This document shows, one piece after another, positions 6,741 to 15,581 of a stretch of DNA of 64,000 bases. Source of the stretch: Erythrobacter sp. AP23. GTDB taxonomy: Bacteria > Pseudomonadota > Alphaproteobacteria > Sphingomonadales > Sphingomonadaceae. Within the stretch, counting starts at the first letter, position 1. Each line of letters begins with the position of its first letter. Under the pieces are notes generated by a model. The model ran no database searches. It saw only the letters and a program-made list of their open reading frames with translations, and had not been told where the DNA came from. The position numbers were made by a program, and so were the translations under genes. The DNA is taken from NCBI RefSeq assembly GCF_001542855.1, contig NZ_LNBY01000019.1, positions 1-64,000 of the forward strand, in the 5' to 3' direction.

Positions 6741-8099
6741 ATGAGTACGCGAAACTTCGATCTTATAGTGCTGGGTGTTGGTATGGCGGCCGTAAATGCC
6801 GCCAACAAATGCGCCTCAGCCGGTTGGTCGGTCGCGGTGGTCGACGAACTGCCTTATGGCGGCACCTGCGCCCTGCGCGGCTGCGATCCGAAGAAAATGC
6901 TCCGCCGCGGGGCGGAAATCATCGACGCAGCGCGGCTCATGCACGGCAAGGGCATCGAACCGAACGACATCGCCATCAACTGGCCCGATCTGGTCGCCTT
7001 CACGCAGACGTTCACCGACAAAATGCCCGGTCGGATCGAAAACGGTCTGGAGAGCAACGGCGTCACTACCCTTCACGGGAAAGCGCGCTTCGTCGGCGAA
7101 GATACCGTCGAAATCGACGGCGAGGGGCAGTTTCAGGCAAACCATTTCCTGATCGCAACGGGTGCCAAGCCGCGGACGATAGATGTTCCCGGCTCCGAAC
7201 ACCTTACCGACAGCACCGAGTTCATGCGGCTCGATGCGCTGCCCGAACGCATCCTGTTCATCGGCGGCGGCTTCATCTCGTTCGAGTTTGGCCATATCGC
7301 AGCACGCGCGGGCAGCAAGGTGTGCATCATCGACCGTGGCGAGAGACCGCTCAAGGGTTTCGATGCCGATCTTGTCGAAAGACTCGTTGCGCGGGGCGAG
7401 GAAGTCGGCGTCCAACTGCGACGACGCACGTCACTCAAAGCGATCGAGAAGGACGGGACGGGTTTTCTTGTCACGGTAGAAACTGACAGCGGCACGAAAG
7501 ATTTGCGCGCCGATCTCGTCGTCCACGGCGCGGGCCGCGTCCCGGCAATTGGCCGGCTTGACCTGGCCGCAGCCAATGTCGAGGCAGGTGACAAGGGCGT
7601 TGAGGTCAACGCCTACCTGCAAAGCACCTCCAACCCCAAGATCTATGCTGCCGGCGACGCGGCCGACACGCAAGGCGCGCCGCTTACGCCTGTCGCAGTT
7701 TTCGAGGGCAAGGTAGCTGCGTCCAATATGCTCAACGGCAATCGGACAAAGCCGGATTATGCAGGCGTACCGAGCGCTGTATTTACGGTACCAGAGCTCA
7801 GCCGTGTTGGCATGCTCGAAGAGGAAGCACGAGAGGCCAGACATGATATCCGCGTCGTCGAAAATGACACCGGCGACTGGTATTCCAACCTTCGCGTTGG
7901 CGAAAGCTGCGCTGCAACCAAGGTCATAATCGATAACGAATGCGACACTATCCTGGGCGCTCATTTGCTCGGACCGGAGTATGGCGAGATCATCAATTTC
8001 TTCGGTTTGGCCGTCCGACTTGGACTGACAACAAGCGATCTCAAGAAAATGGTTTCGGCCTACCCTAGCGTGGGATCGGACCTTGGCTCGATGGTGTGA
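6741..8099 (+). CDS. MerA-like FAD-dependent pyridine nucleotide-disulfide oxidoreductase
   Basis: This 452-residue flavoprotein has an N-terminal FAD site (LIVLGVGMAAVNAA), the redox-active disulfide GGTCALRGCDPKK, an NAD(P) site (LFIGGGFISFEFGHIAARAG) and a second FAD motif (IYAAGDAAD). By position it takes the place of merA. It lacks the N-terminal HMA domain and the C-terminal Cys-Cys pair that hand Hg(II) to the MerA active site. It also lacks the His-Pro/Glu pair of glutathione reductases, with YPSVGSD in that place. It may still reduce Hg(II), or may be a related thiol reductase supporting a thiol-based route. I call it MerA-like, not MerA. Confidence 0.82.
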   Translation: MSTRNFDLIVLGVGMAAVNAANKCASAGWSVAVVDELPYGGTCALRGCDPKKMLRRGAEIIDAARLMHGKGIEPNDIAINWPDLVAFTQTFTDKMPGRIENGLESNGVTTLHGKARFVGEDTVEIDGEGQFQANHFLIATGAKPRTIDVPGSEHLTDSTEFMRLDALPERILFIGGGFISFEFGHIAARAGSKVCIIDRGERPLKGFDADLVERLVARGEEVGVQLRRRTSLKAIEKDGTGFLVTVETDSGTKDLRADLVVHGAGRVPAIGRLDLAAANVEAGDKGVEVNAYLQSTSNPKIYAAGDAADTQGAPLTPVAVFEGKVAASNMLNGNRTKPDYAGVPSAVFTVPELSRVGMLEEEAREARHDIRVVENDTGDWYSNLRVGESCAATKVIIDNECDTILGAHLLGPEYGEIINFFGLAVRLGLTTSDLKKMVSAYPSVGSDLGSMV

Positions 8100-8246
8100 T
8101 TGTGTTGAAGAAGCGGTTGAATAAGGAATTCGGCATATTCTGATCTGGCGACGCAGAGAGATGCCTGCACCGTAACACTGCATGCTCGAGTTTAATCGAC
8201 GAAGCTGAGGTCGATTAACTGAAACGTTTCGACGCATCTGGTGCGT

Positions 8247-8999
8247 CTATCCGACGTCGCGCCAACGGATGATGTCGGCAAACCCGATCAACCCGTCGAA
8301 CAGCGCCGCGACGACGAGGGACTGCTTACAATGGACCTGGTAGCGTTCGCGGGCCATCTTGAGATGCTGAATGACGGTTTCGGTGCTGATTTCGAGAATC
8401 ATGGCCGTTTCAGCTGCAGTCTTCCCTCTTGCAACCCAGAGCAGACACTCCCGCTGCCGATCGGTCAGGGAGGGAACCTTCTCATCGAGTCTTTCTGAGC
8501 TCAGTCCCAGTGCACAGCTCAAAGCCAGCGTCCCGATCACTTCCGCGACGGCGAAACGCCGTCGGGGCAGTTCTCGATCGGGTCGAACAGCAAAGGTGCA
8601 GGTACCGCGCCCTATCCCGGGTAAGTGCCGCGGAACGGTATAGCCATTGCCAATTCCGCATTCCCGGCCAACATTGAGCATCTGACGGTCGCCGCGCGTG
8701 AGAGGGACGAGTTCGTCAATCCAGTCCCAGGCGAAACCGATGATGGTCTTGTCGCAGGCTCTTCGCACCGGATCCTGCCCTGCGAGGTCGAAGGCGATAT
8801 AGACTTTCGCCCATTCGTCGGGATAGTCGTGCAATAGCAAGCCCGGTGCCTCGCACGATGTCGAACGCATCTCCAGGCTAAGTGCGAAGTGGTCGAAGCC
8901 AAGGCGCCGGGAAACCTGTTTAAGGGCGCCATCGAGTTCAGTGTCCGAACGAACATTGATAAGCTCAGTTGCGAATTCCTCCGCGAGATATGCGTACAT
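8247..8999 (-). CDS. luxR: LuxR/TraR-family AHL-responsive transcription factor
   Basis: This 250-residue regulator has an N-terminal autoinducer-binding domain with Trp63, Tyr67, Asp76-Pro77 and Trp91. All are offset by exactly six from TraR's AHL-contacting Trp57, Tyr61, Asp70 and Trp85. The C-terminal LuxR HTH begins near PSLTDRQRECLLWVARG (about residues 178-194). I chose ATG 8999 because the frame extension to 9146 lacks domain homology. It should bind the product of luxI (2854-3480). Its likely targets are fseA, directly upstream on the same strand, and the luxI operon. A perfect lux-box-like dyad lies 5 bases upstream of its start. Confidence 0.92.
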   Translation of the reverse strand: MYAYLAEEFATELINVRSDTELDGALKQVSRRLGFDHFALSLEMRSTSCEAPGLLLHDYPDEWAKVYIAFDLAGQDPVRRACDKTIIGFAWDWIDELVPLTRGDRQMLNVGRECGIGNGYTVPRHLPGIGRGTCTFAVRPDRELPRRRFAVAEVIGTLALSCALGLSSERLDEKVPSLTDRQRECLLWVARGKTAAETAMILEISTETVIQHLKMARERYQVHCKQSLVVAALFDGLIGFADIIRWRDVG

Positions 9000-9003
9000 A
9001 GAC

Positions 9004-9021
9004 CTGCCGTTCGATCGGCAG
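9004..9021. promoter_or_regulatory. Lux-box-like palindrome upstream of luxR
   Basis: CTGCCG-TTCGAT-CGGCAG is a perfect 6-6-6 inverted repeat of 18 bases, the usual lux/tra-box size. It begins five bases upstream of the luxR ATG on the coding strand. A site this close to the start codon would fit autoregulation, probably repression. Binding by LuxR is inferred from architecture only. Confidence 0.45.
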
Positions 9022-9183
9022 CACGCAATCCAACACGCCGCCACCCGACCGCCTGCTCGGTGCCTGATCAGACGGTTCCATTCCACCTGTTCCGGCAGTT
9101 GCAGTTGCGACCCTGAAGGTCTGGTTCCAATCCGGGCGCGCCACAAAATTCAGCGGCTTGCCCAAGGAAAAACCATAGTGCAT

Positions 9184-9967
9184 TCAGTGCGTTTGAAAAG
9201 GTCGGAACCGGCTTTGACGAAGCAGGTCGAGATAGCCGTGCGACGCCATCTTCCGTGCTTCGGCGACAAGACGCTGGGTCTGTCGGCGTTGCGATGACGA
9301 TTTCCAGTCTATGGCGCGTTGCGCGGATAATCCGCGATAGACGAGGGTTCCCGCAATCTCTCGGAGGGTGACACCCTCAGGCGCTCTGGCCTGATTATCG
9401 AGTATGGCGAGCAGCAAGTGGAGGCGTCTGGACTGATAGGTGGTGGGCCGTAAGGGGTATCGCTTGGTGGGCACAGCGGAGCCAGCAACGCAGCGGTGAA
9501 ACGCATCGAGCGCCGCTAGCCTGATCGGAACCGACTGGTCTTGAGGGATCAGATAATTGTCTCCACCCAACCGGGCTGAGGCCATAACGAGCAGCCGGTG
9601 ACGAGCGCCAGTATCGGCGAGGACCAGATGATCTCCCGCATTGCTCGCTCGTTTGGCGATCAGGTCGCACGCTGCGCGCGCCGCCTTGACTCCGCCGCTA
9701 CCGCTGAGAATTACAACATTGGGGTTTTCCTCGGCTCGCCAGATCGCCGGATCGCTGCGAGCCGAAAGGTCGGGATCAATCGGGAAATTCAAGGCCCCAT
9801 GAACGCGCCATTCGGCGGCAAGCTGGGGATTGCGCGTCGAAGCCGCTTGCGCCGGCGATCCGGGCGTATTGTTGCCGGTAAGCGGAATTGCGGCGCAAGA
9901 ATTCCTGCGCGAAATCCGAAAAGTCGTATCCGGCGGTCCGGTCGTTGCTGTCGAATGGTCGAGCCAT
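9184..9967 (-). CDS. fseA: FseA-like excision activator (DUF6499-DUF2285), expressed by +1 frameshift
   Basis: The gene spans two frames. The first encodes 63 residues (9967 to the TGA at 9776-9778) and has the DUF6499 pattern YDFSDFAQEFLRRNSAYRQQY ending WGLEFPD. The second frame continues the family sequence (FPIDPDLSARSDPAIWRAEE) into a DUF2285 extended-turn HTH domain (REIAGTLVYRG to YLDLLRQ). The join is GAA-TTT-C-CCG, so tRNA-Phe slipping from UUU to UUC yields one 260-residue protein. This is the mechanism published for FseA of ICEMlSymR7A. A strong AAGGAGG site precedes the ATG. The gene lies just upstream of luxR on the same strand, as expected for a quorum-sensing target. A simple inactivating frameshift is the alternative. 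Confidence 0.85.
9784..9787 (-). promoter_or_regulatory. Programmed +1 ribosomal frameshift site (UUUC)
   Basis: On the minus strand the zero frame reads GAA TTT CCC GAT TGA and stops. The +1 frame reads GAA TTT (C) CCG ATT GAT. The motif lies in the conserved WGL-x-FP segment of the DUF6499 domain, where Mesorhizobium FseA is known to shift. The stop codon follows the slippery Phe codon by only two codons. Confidence 0.8.
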
Positions 9968-10374
9968 GAAGCACCTCCTTTCTCGCCGATTGGGCTAGTG
10001 GCGCCAGCACCGCGCCGACATTCCAAGACCAAGGTATCCACTTCCCCAATATTGGGCATATTTGATCAGGCGCTCCCCGAGACCGGAGCATTTTTTTGGA
10101 AGATGATGCTGGCCGCCAAAAGCGGGTCCAAAATGGCTCTACTTACCTCTTGCCAGCCACCCCTATGTTGGGCAGATTGACTGCGCGCGGATTGATATTC
10201 TGGCACCGTCCGCGTGGATATTTCCGCCGGACATCATGCACGCCGGTCCGTCGCAGGCCCGGCGGCCGAACCGATCAAGGGGCGTAAATCAGGCCCCGGA
10301 CGGCGGCACAGACCTGGAACCCGCACCAGTTCGCCATGGCGAACTCAGGTGGCGGTCGCCTCCAAGTTCGAAGC
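9968..10374. promoter_or_regulatory. Divergent region between fseA and the lasso-cluster sigma factor
   Basis: This gap holds the fseA leader on the minus strand and, in the other direction, the promoter of the ECF sigma gene. A perfect 12-base palindrome, CCCAATATTGGG, lies at 10045-10056, about 80 bases upstream of the fseA ATG. It is the best operator candidate here, possibly for LuxR-AHL. No additional gene is convincing. Confidence 0.4.
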
Positions 10375-10956
10375 ATGACTCAAGCTGTCGCCGAAATCCG
10401 GCACCAAGCTCCCCAGTGCGTGGGTCCCGCATATTGCTCTGCAAAAGTAAGCCGAACGGTCGACCGCCGCCGTACACTCGACGCCCTCTACCGCGAGGAA
10501 CGGGCTGGACTGATCGCCTATCTTGCGCGCCGCGTGGGCTCCGAACGCGCCCGCGACCTGGCACAGGACGTGTTTCTGCGTGCAGCGACCAGCAAGCAGC
10601 TAACGGAACTCGTTAATCCTGCAGGCTTTCTGAGGCGGATTGCATTCAACTTGCTGGTGGACGAGGCGCGGCGGCAAAAGTGCCGCGTCAGGACCCAGCC
10701 ACTTCTGGAGAACGCAGATGCGCCAAGCCGCGCCGCGCAGGAAGATGCCGTGCACGTTCGTGAAGCCCGGCACGTGCTGGAAATCGCGCTCGCGGAGCTC
10801 CCGCAAAAGACCGCGCGTATCTTCGCGATGAATCGCATCGAGAAGAAATCCTACCGTCAGATACATCTCGAGCTAGGCATCGCGCTGCCCACGGTCGACT
10901 ATCATATGATGAAAGCTCTAGCGCATTTGCGCCAAGCGCTGGGTCACAGTTGGTGA
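10375..10956 (+). CDS. ECF RNA polymerase sigma factor (FecI-like)
   Basis: This sigma-70-family factor has region 2 at LDALYREERAGLIAYLARRVG through ARDLAQDVFLRA, and region 4 at LPQKTARIFAMNRIEKKSYRQIHLELGIALPTVDYHM. The exact start is uncertain: ATG 10375 gives 193 residues, ATG 10336 adds 13 more, and both have weak ribosome-binding sites. No FecR-type anti-sigma gene accompanies it. It lies 120 bases upstream of the TonB receptor of the lasso cluster. It probably controls receptor and isopeptidase expression in response to lasso-peptide uptake, by analogy with astexin-type clusters. Confidence 0.87.
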   Translation: MTQAVAEIRHQAPQCVGPAYCSAKVSRTVDRRRTLDALYREERAGLIAYLARRVGSERARDLAQDVFLRAATSKQLTELVNPAGFLRRIAFNLLVDEARRQKCRVRTQPLLENADAPSRAAQEDAVHVREARHVLEIALAELPQKTARIFAMNRIEKKSYRQIHLELGIALPTVDYHMMKALAHLRQALGHSW

Positions 10957-11076
10957 CTGCAACCACCCGGCACAAAAAGACCCCCCAAACTTTAATTTCA
11001 AATGAAACTAAGGTGTTCGAAAAAGTGAGCGTCATTCCCTGTAGCGGCCCGACCGCGCCAGAACAGGGAGACCCCA

Positions 11077-13434
11077 ATGTCATTGAGAAATCGCACACTT
11101 TTCGTCCTTCTAACCGGGACAGCATTCGCAAGTGCCGCTCCTCCTCTTTTCGCCCAAGACAGTCCAGGCGAACAGGCACAAGATGACGCTGCCGAGGTTG
11201 GCGATACGGCTTTGGACGACGAAAGTTCTGCGATCGTTGTCACGGGAACGCGAATCCGAGGCGCACGGGTTGTCGGTGAAGTCATCGAGCTTGATCGCGA
11301 GACGATCGTCGAGGCTGGCCAGGTGGATCTGGGTGAAGCGATCCGCAGCCTACCCCAGAATTTCTCGGGCGGTCAGAACCCCGGAGTGGGTTCGGGTGCC
11401 GGGCTCATCAACAGCAACGTGAACTCTGCGGCCACTCCGAACCTGCGCGGTCTGGGTCCCGATGCGACACTTACGCTCCTCAATGGCCATCGCCTTCCGT
11501 ACGATTCCGCCTTCGCAGGGGTCGATATTTCGGCAATCCCGCTCGCGGCGGTAGACCGGATCGAGGTCGTCCCGGACGGCGCGTCGGCGCTATACGGGTC
11601 CGACGCTGTCGCCGGCGTGGTCAATGTAATCCTGCGCCGTGATTTCGAAGGCGTGGAAACATCGGCGCAGATCGGCGCGAGCACCGGTGGCGGATATTTT
11701 CGCCAGCAGGCCGATATCGTCGGTGGAAGCCGGTGGGATGGCGGCGGATTTTTCCTCGCCTACGATTTCACCAACAACTCCGATATCGAGGCGGGCCAGC
11801 GATCTTATGCGGCCGCGCTCGACCCCGAGACCACGCTGTTTCCGTCGCAGGAACGGCATGCCGTCACGCTTTCCGGACATCACGAAATATCACCCGGTAT
11901 CGAGGCAAGCGTCGATGCACTTTATTCGCGGCGCAGTTCGGTTCGCATCACCGGGTCTTCCACGCTCCGTCAGACCGCGGATCCAGTGGTCGAATCCTAT
12001 ACGCTCGCACCGTCGCTCAGGGTCGATATCGGAGCTTCGTGGCAGCTGTCTGTGCTCGGCGTTTTTGGACGCGACAGGACGCGCTACCGCACTACGTTTA
12101 CACGGCCGTCCGCCCCGACAAGCGTGACCGAAGGCTGCTTCTGCAACGAGGTGCTATCGCTCGAAGCAGGTGCGGAAGGGCCACTCTTTTCGTTGCCGGG
12201 AGGCGATGCGCGCCTCGCAATTGGTGCTGGCTTGCGCGATAATTCGCTCGATTTCTCCCGCTCGGAAGGCGGCAATCTCGTTATCGCTTTCGACGAAACG
12301 CAGCGGGCCCGCTTTGCCTATGGGGAGCTGTTCCTCCCGTTGGTGTCGTCGCGCAATGCGATTGGAGGTATCGACGAGCTAGGCCTCTCGCTGGCCGCAC
12401 GGCACGAAAGCTATCCCGGTCTCGACAGCCAGACCACGCCGCGCATGGGCTTGGTCTACGCACCCGTCCCCGGCTTGACCCTGCGGGGAAGCTGGGCGAG
12501 ATCGTTCAAGGCTCCAACGCTTTACCAGAGGTTCATTCCGTACCAGACCATCGTGCTGCCAGCGTCGATCTTCGGCGCGGGTACGGCTCCGGAAACCGTC
12601 TTTATAGCAAGCGGCGGCAACCCGGATGTCACCTCGGAACGCGCGCACAGCTGGACAGCCGGTTTCGAATATCGTCCGCCGTCAGTGCCGGGTTTGCTCG
12701 TATCGGCCACCTGGTATGACATTCGCTATCGCGACCGGGTGGTTCGCCCGATTGCGGGATCGGTTGTCGCCGGTTTTCGCGATCCGGGTTATGCAAGCCT
12801 GATCGATTTCTCGCCCGATCCCGCAATCTTTTCCGGGCTGATCGACAATTCTTTGTTCGGCCTCGAAAATTTTTCCGGCTCGCCTTATGATCCGGCCAAT
12901 GTCGTAGCCTTCATCGACAACCGCAATCGCAATGTCGCCGTCTGGGCAGTCGAAGGGATCGATGCGCGGATTTCGTGGGACCACGACCTCGGCAATCAGC
13001 GCAGACTGGGTCTGGAAGTCGCTGGCAGCTGGCTCGACAGCAACCAGCGCCTGAATTCCGACCTACCGCAGGTTCAGCTCGCCGGGACGATTTTTAATCC
13101 GCCGCAATACCGCGCACGCGGCGTGGCCCGCTTCGAAGCCGGCACTTTCAAGGCCAATGCGGCAGTCAATTATATAGGAGCACTGGAAGATCCACGTTTC
13201 GGCGTGGCGGAACGTCTGTCGCCAAGCGCCACACTCGATCTTGGCGTGAGCTACGATGTGATCGGTGGCGAAGGACGCAACCCCGGACTCACACTGTCGC
13301 TGACCGTGCAAAACGTGTTCGATGACGAACCCGAGATCATTGGACAGACGGGCCCGACCGATACGCCTTTTGATTCGACGAACTACTCCCCGATCGGACG
13401 GTTTGTCGCATTCGGAATCCGGAGGCACTGGTGA
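11077..13434 (+). CDS. TonB-dependent outer-membrane receptor of the lasso-peptide cluster
   Basis: This 785-residue protein has a signal peptide (cleavage near FAQ-DSPG), a TonB-box-like IVVTGTRIRG, a plug domain (LGEAIRSLPQNF to ALYGSDAVAGVVNVILRR) and a C-terminal beta-barrel ending in the aromatic GIRRHW. A CAGGGAG ribosome-binding site precedes the ATG. Its stop overlaps the isopeptidase start (TGATG). In related clusters this receptor imports the cognate lasso peptide so that the isopeptidase can open it. The specific ligand is inferred from neighbours. Confidence 0.9.
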   Translation: MSLRNRTLFVLLTGTAFASAAPPLFAQDSPGEQAQDDAAEVGDTALDDESSAIVVTGTRIRGARVVGEVIELDRETIVEAGQVDLGEAIRSLPQNFSGGQNPGVGSGAGLINSNVNSAATPNLRGLGPDATLTLLNGHRLPYDSAFAGVDISAIPLAAVDRIEVVPDGASALYGSDAVAGVVNVILRRDFEGVETSAQIGASTGGGYFRQQADIVGGSRWDGGGFFLAYDFTNNSDIEAGQRSYAAALDPETTLFPSQERHAVTLSGHHEISPGIEASVDALYSRRSSVRITGSSTLRQTADPVVESYTLAPSLRVDIGASWQLSVLGVFGRDRTRYRTTFTRPSAPTSVTEGCFCNEVLSLEAGAEGPLFSLPGGDARLAIGAGLRDNSLDFSRSEGGNLVIAFDETQRARFAYGELFLPLVSSRNAIGGIDELGLSLAARHESYPGLDSQTTPRMGLVYAPVPGLTLRGSWARSFKAPTLYQRFIPYQTIVLPASIFGAGTAPETVFIASGGNPDVTSERAHSWTAGFEYRPPSVPGLLVSATWYDIRYRDRVVRPIAGSVVAGFRDPGYASLIDFSPDPAIFSGLIDNSLFGLENFSGSPYDPANVVAFIDNRNRNVAVWAVEGIDARISWDHDLGNQRRLGLEVAGSWLDSNQRLNSDLPQVQLAGTIFNPPQYRARGVARFEAGTFKANAAVNYIGALEDPRFGVAERLSPSATLDLGVSYDVIGGEGRNPGLTLSLTVQNVFDDEPEIIGQTGPTDTPFDSTNYSPIGRFVAFGIRRHW

Positions 13435-15581
13435 TGTCGCTGGCACTCGCTGCAGCGCTGTCCCAATCCATCGTTCCGCACGTGGACCTGCCGCCGCCGC
13501 AAGAGGATCCGTGTGCAGGTTTCGAAGAGGCGGAGGGTCTATCGGGCATTGGCCAGCGGGCCTTTACGCTCGATGACCAGGTCAGGATGGCGGACATCGG
13601 ACGCGCCAATCCGGTCGGCGCTGCGCGGGCCATCGGCGTAGCGCCCGACGGCGAGCACATCGCTTTCGTCGTAAAACGCGCAAATCCGGAAGCCAACGTC
13701 TACTGCCAGAGGCTTATGATTGCGGCGATGGACGGAAGCGGTGCCGCCGTCGAGGTCGACCGGGGCGGCGAATTCATCCGCGATGATTTCCGATTGCGCG
13801 ACTTTCCCGCGATTATGGCCGGATGGGACAGGCCCAACCCGCCCCGCTGGTCTTCGGACGGCTCCCGGATCGGCTATCTCAAGAGGTTGAACGGTTCGAC
13901 CCAGGTATGGCTGGTCGATCCTGACCGAACGGTACCACCGCGACAGGCAACCGCCCTTCCCGATAATGTCGATAGTTTCGCATGGACGAACGACGGAACT
14001 GCACTGATAGTCGCGACGCGTCCCGGCATACGCATCCAGTCAGAGGCTATCGCACGCGAAGCGGCCGAAGGATTTTTGTTCGACGAGCGTTTCTCGCCGC
14101 AATTCGCCGATCGGCCAATCCCGACCGGACAGCTTGAAACGCACTATAGCTACGTGTCGCTGGCGGATGGCGAAGTGTGGGTCGCGAGTTCGGAAGAAGC
14201 GCGCCTGCTCTCGGGCGAAGCGCCAGAGGGCCTCCCGGCTAGAGCCCGCGCCTATGCCGAGAATGACTCGGGGATTGCGGCCTGGCTCGAGCCGAGCGAG
14301 CCCACTCGGCTGATCAGCCCCACCAGGCTTGTCGTCGGGTGGCCTGACGGCAATCAGATAGTCTGCGAACAAAAAGCTTGCGAAGGGATCCGCGAGCTGT
14401 GGTGGTCGAGCGATGGAACCGCGCTACTCGCCCTCCAAGCGACGGGCTGGGCAAACAGTCAGACGGCCATTTTGCGATGGGAGCTTGGCGAGGCGCAGCC
14501 GCGCCAGATCCTGCTTACCGAAGATGCGTTGGTCGGATGCACAGTGGCCGGCGGCGAATTGCTGTGCGGCCGCGAAGGGTTCGGTCAGCCTCGCCGTCTG
14601 GTTGCAATCGATGTCGTCACCGGAGCAGACCGGCTCATACACGATCCCAATCCACGGCTTGAAGAAAGGACCTTCGGGACCGTTGAGCGCCTCAGGTTCC
14701 GCAACGCCTTCGGGGCCGAAAGCTATGCGGATCTTGTCCTGCCACCGGACCACCAGGCCGGGCAACGTCATCCCCTGATCGTCGTGCAATATACAAGTGT
14801 AGGGTTCCTGCGCGGCGGTACCGGGGACGAGGTCCCCATCCATCCGCTTGCCAACCGCGGTTTCGCCGTGCTCAGTTTCGATCGCCCGGACTTCTCTGCC
14901 GCGGCGCTTGGCGCGACCACCGAAGAGGAACTGACCCGCGCCAACCGCGCAGACTGGATTGACCGTCGCCGAGTCCAATCCTCGCTCGAGACTGCGATCT
15001 CGCTCGCCATCGATACCGGTTCGGTCGATCGCGCACGGATGGGCATCAGCGGCTTCAGCGATGGCGGATCGACCGTCCAGTGGGCGTTGATCAATTCGGA
15101 CCTCTTCCAGGTCGCGTCGATGGGCTCATGCTGCGAAGACATGTATTCTTACCCACTCGCCGCGGGTCCGCGCTTTACAGATTTCGTACGCGCGATGGGA
15201 TACCGCCATTTCGAGCCTGGCACCGAAGAGTTCTGGAAACCGATGTCGCTCATTCTCAATGTCGATGATGTCGATGTGCCGATCCTGATTCAGACCGGCG
15301 ACAGCGAATATGAAGCGGGCCTCGATGTCTTCGAGACCTACTCGTACCGCGGCAGACCGATCGAACTCTACGTCCTGGAAGACGAGACCCACATCAAGTG
15401 GCAGCCCGCACACCGTCAGGCAATCTACCGGCGATCGGTGGAATGGTTCGAATTCTGGTTGATGAAGCGGATGGACTGCGACCCGGCAAAGGTCGGGCAA
15501 TATGCACGGTGGCTTGCAATGGATGGCGCGCCCGCCCGAAAGGACCTACGATGCTCGGATGGTCGCAGCTCGCTCCCATGA
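13434..15581 (+). CDS. Lasso peptide isopeptidase (prolyl-oligopeptidase-like, S9)
   Basis: This protein of about 715 residues has a beta-propeller-like N-terminal half and a C-terminal alpha/beta hydrolase. The catalytic triad reads as Ser542 in GISGFSDGGS, Asp623 in QTGDSEYEAG and His653 in EDETHIKWQ. Short, weakly hydrophobic residues at the N-terminus could be a signal. The ATG at 13434 is coupled to the receptor stop; a GTG three bases earlier is possible. By family (AtxE/SpI type) it hydrolyses the Gly1-Asp isopeptide bond of threaded lasso peptides. It is convergent with the cyclase gene and overlaps it by 36 bases. A generic S9 peptidase would be the alternative call without this context. 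Confidence 0.87.
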   Translation: MSLALAAALSQSIVPHVDLPPPQEDPCAGFEEAEGLSGIGQRAFTLDDQVRMADIGRANPVGAARAIGVAPDGEHIAFVVKRANPEANVYCQRLMIAAMDGSGAAVEVDRGGEFIRDDFRLRDFPAIMAGWDRPNPPRWSSDGSRIGYLKRLNGSTQVWLVDPDRTVPPRQATALPDNVDSFAWTNDGTALIVATRPGIRIQSEAIAREAAEGFLFDERFSPQFADRPIPTGQLETHYSYVSLADGEVWVASSEEARLLSGEAPEGLPARARAYAENDSGIAAWLEPSEPTRLISPTRLVVGWPDGNQIVCEQKACEGIRELWWSSDGTALLALQATGWANSQTAILRWELGEAQPRQILLTEDALVGCTVAGGELLCGREGFGQPRRLVAIDVVTGADRLIHDPNPRLEERTFGTVERLRFRNAFGAESYADLVLPPDHQAGQRHPLIVVQYTSVGFLRGGTGDEVPIHPLANRGFAVLSFDRPDFSAAALGATTEEELTRANRADWIDRRRVQSSLETAISLAIDTGSVDRARMGISGFSDGGSTVQWALINSDLFQVASMGSCCEDMYSYPLAAGPRFTDFVRAMGYRHFEPGTEEFWKPMSLILNVDDVDVPILIQTGDSEYEAGLDVFETYSYRGRPIELYVLEDETHIKWQPAHRQAIYRRSVEWFEFWLMKRMDCDPAKVGQYARWLAMDGAPARKDLRCSDGRSSLP

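Noticed and set aside
6741-8099. Calling the flavoprotein MerA
   Set aside because: There is no HMA domain, no C-terminal Cys-Cys and no His-Pro/Glu motif. Only the redox disulfide and the mer context are shared.
9776-9967. The 63-codon frame as an independent small gene
   Set aside because: Its sequence is the N-terminal half of a known two-domain family, and the second half continues exactly one base over at a slippery codon. A single frameshifted gene explains both frames.
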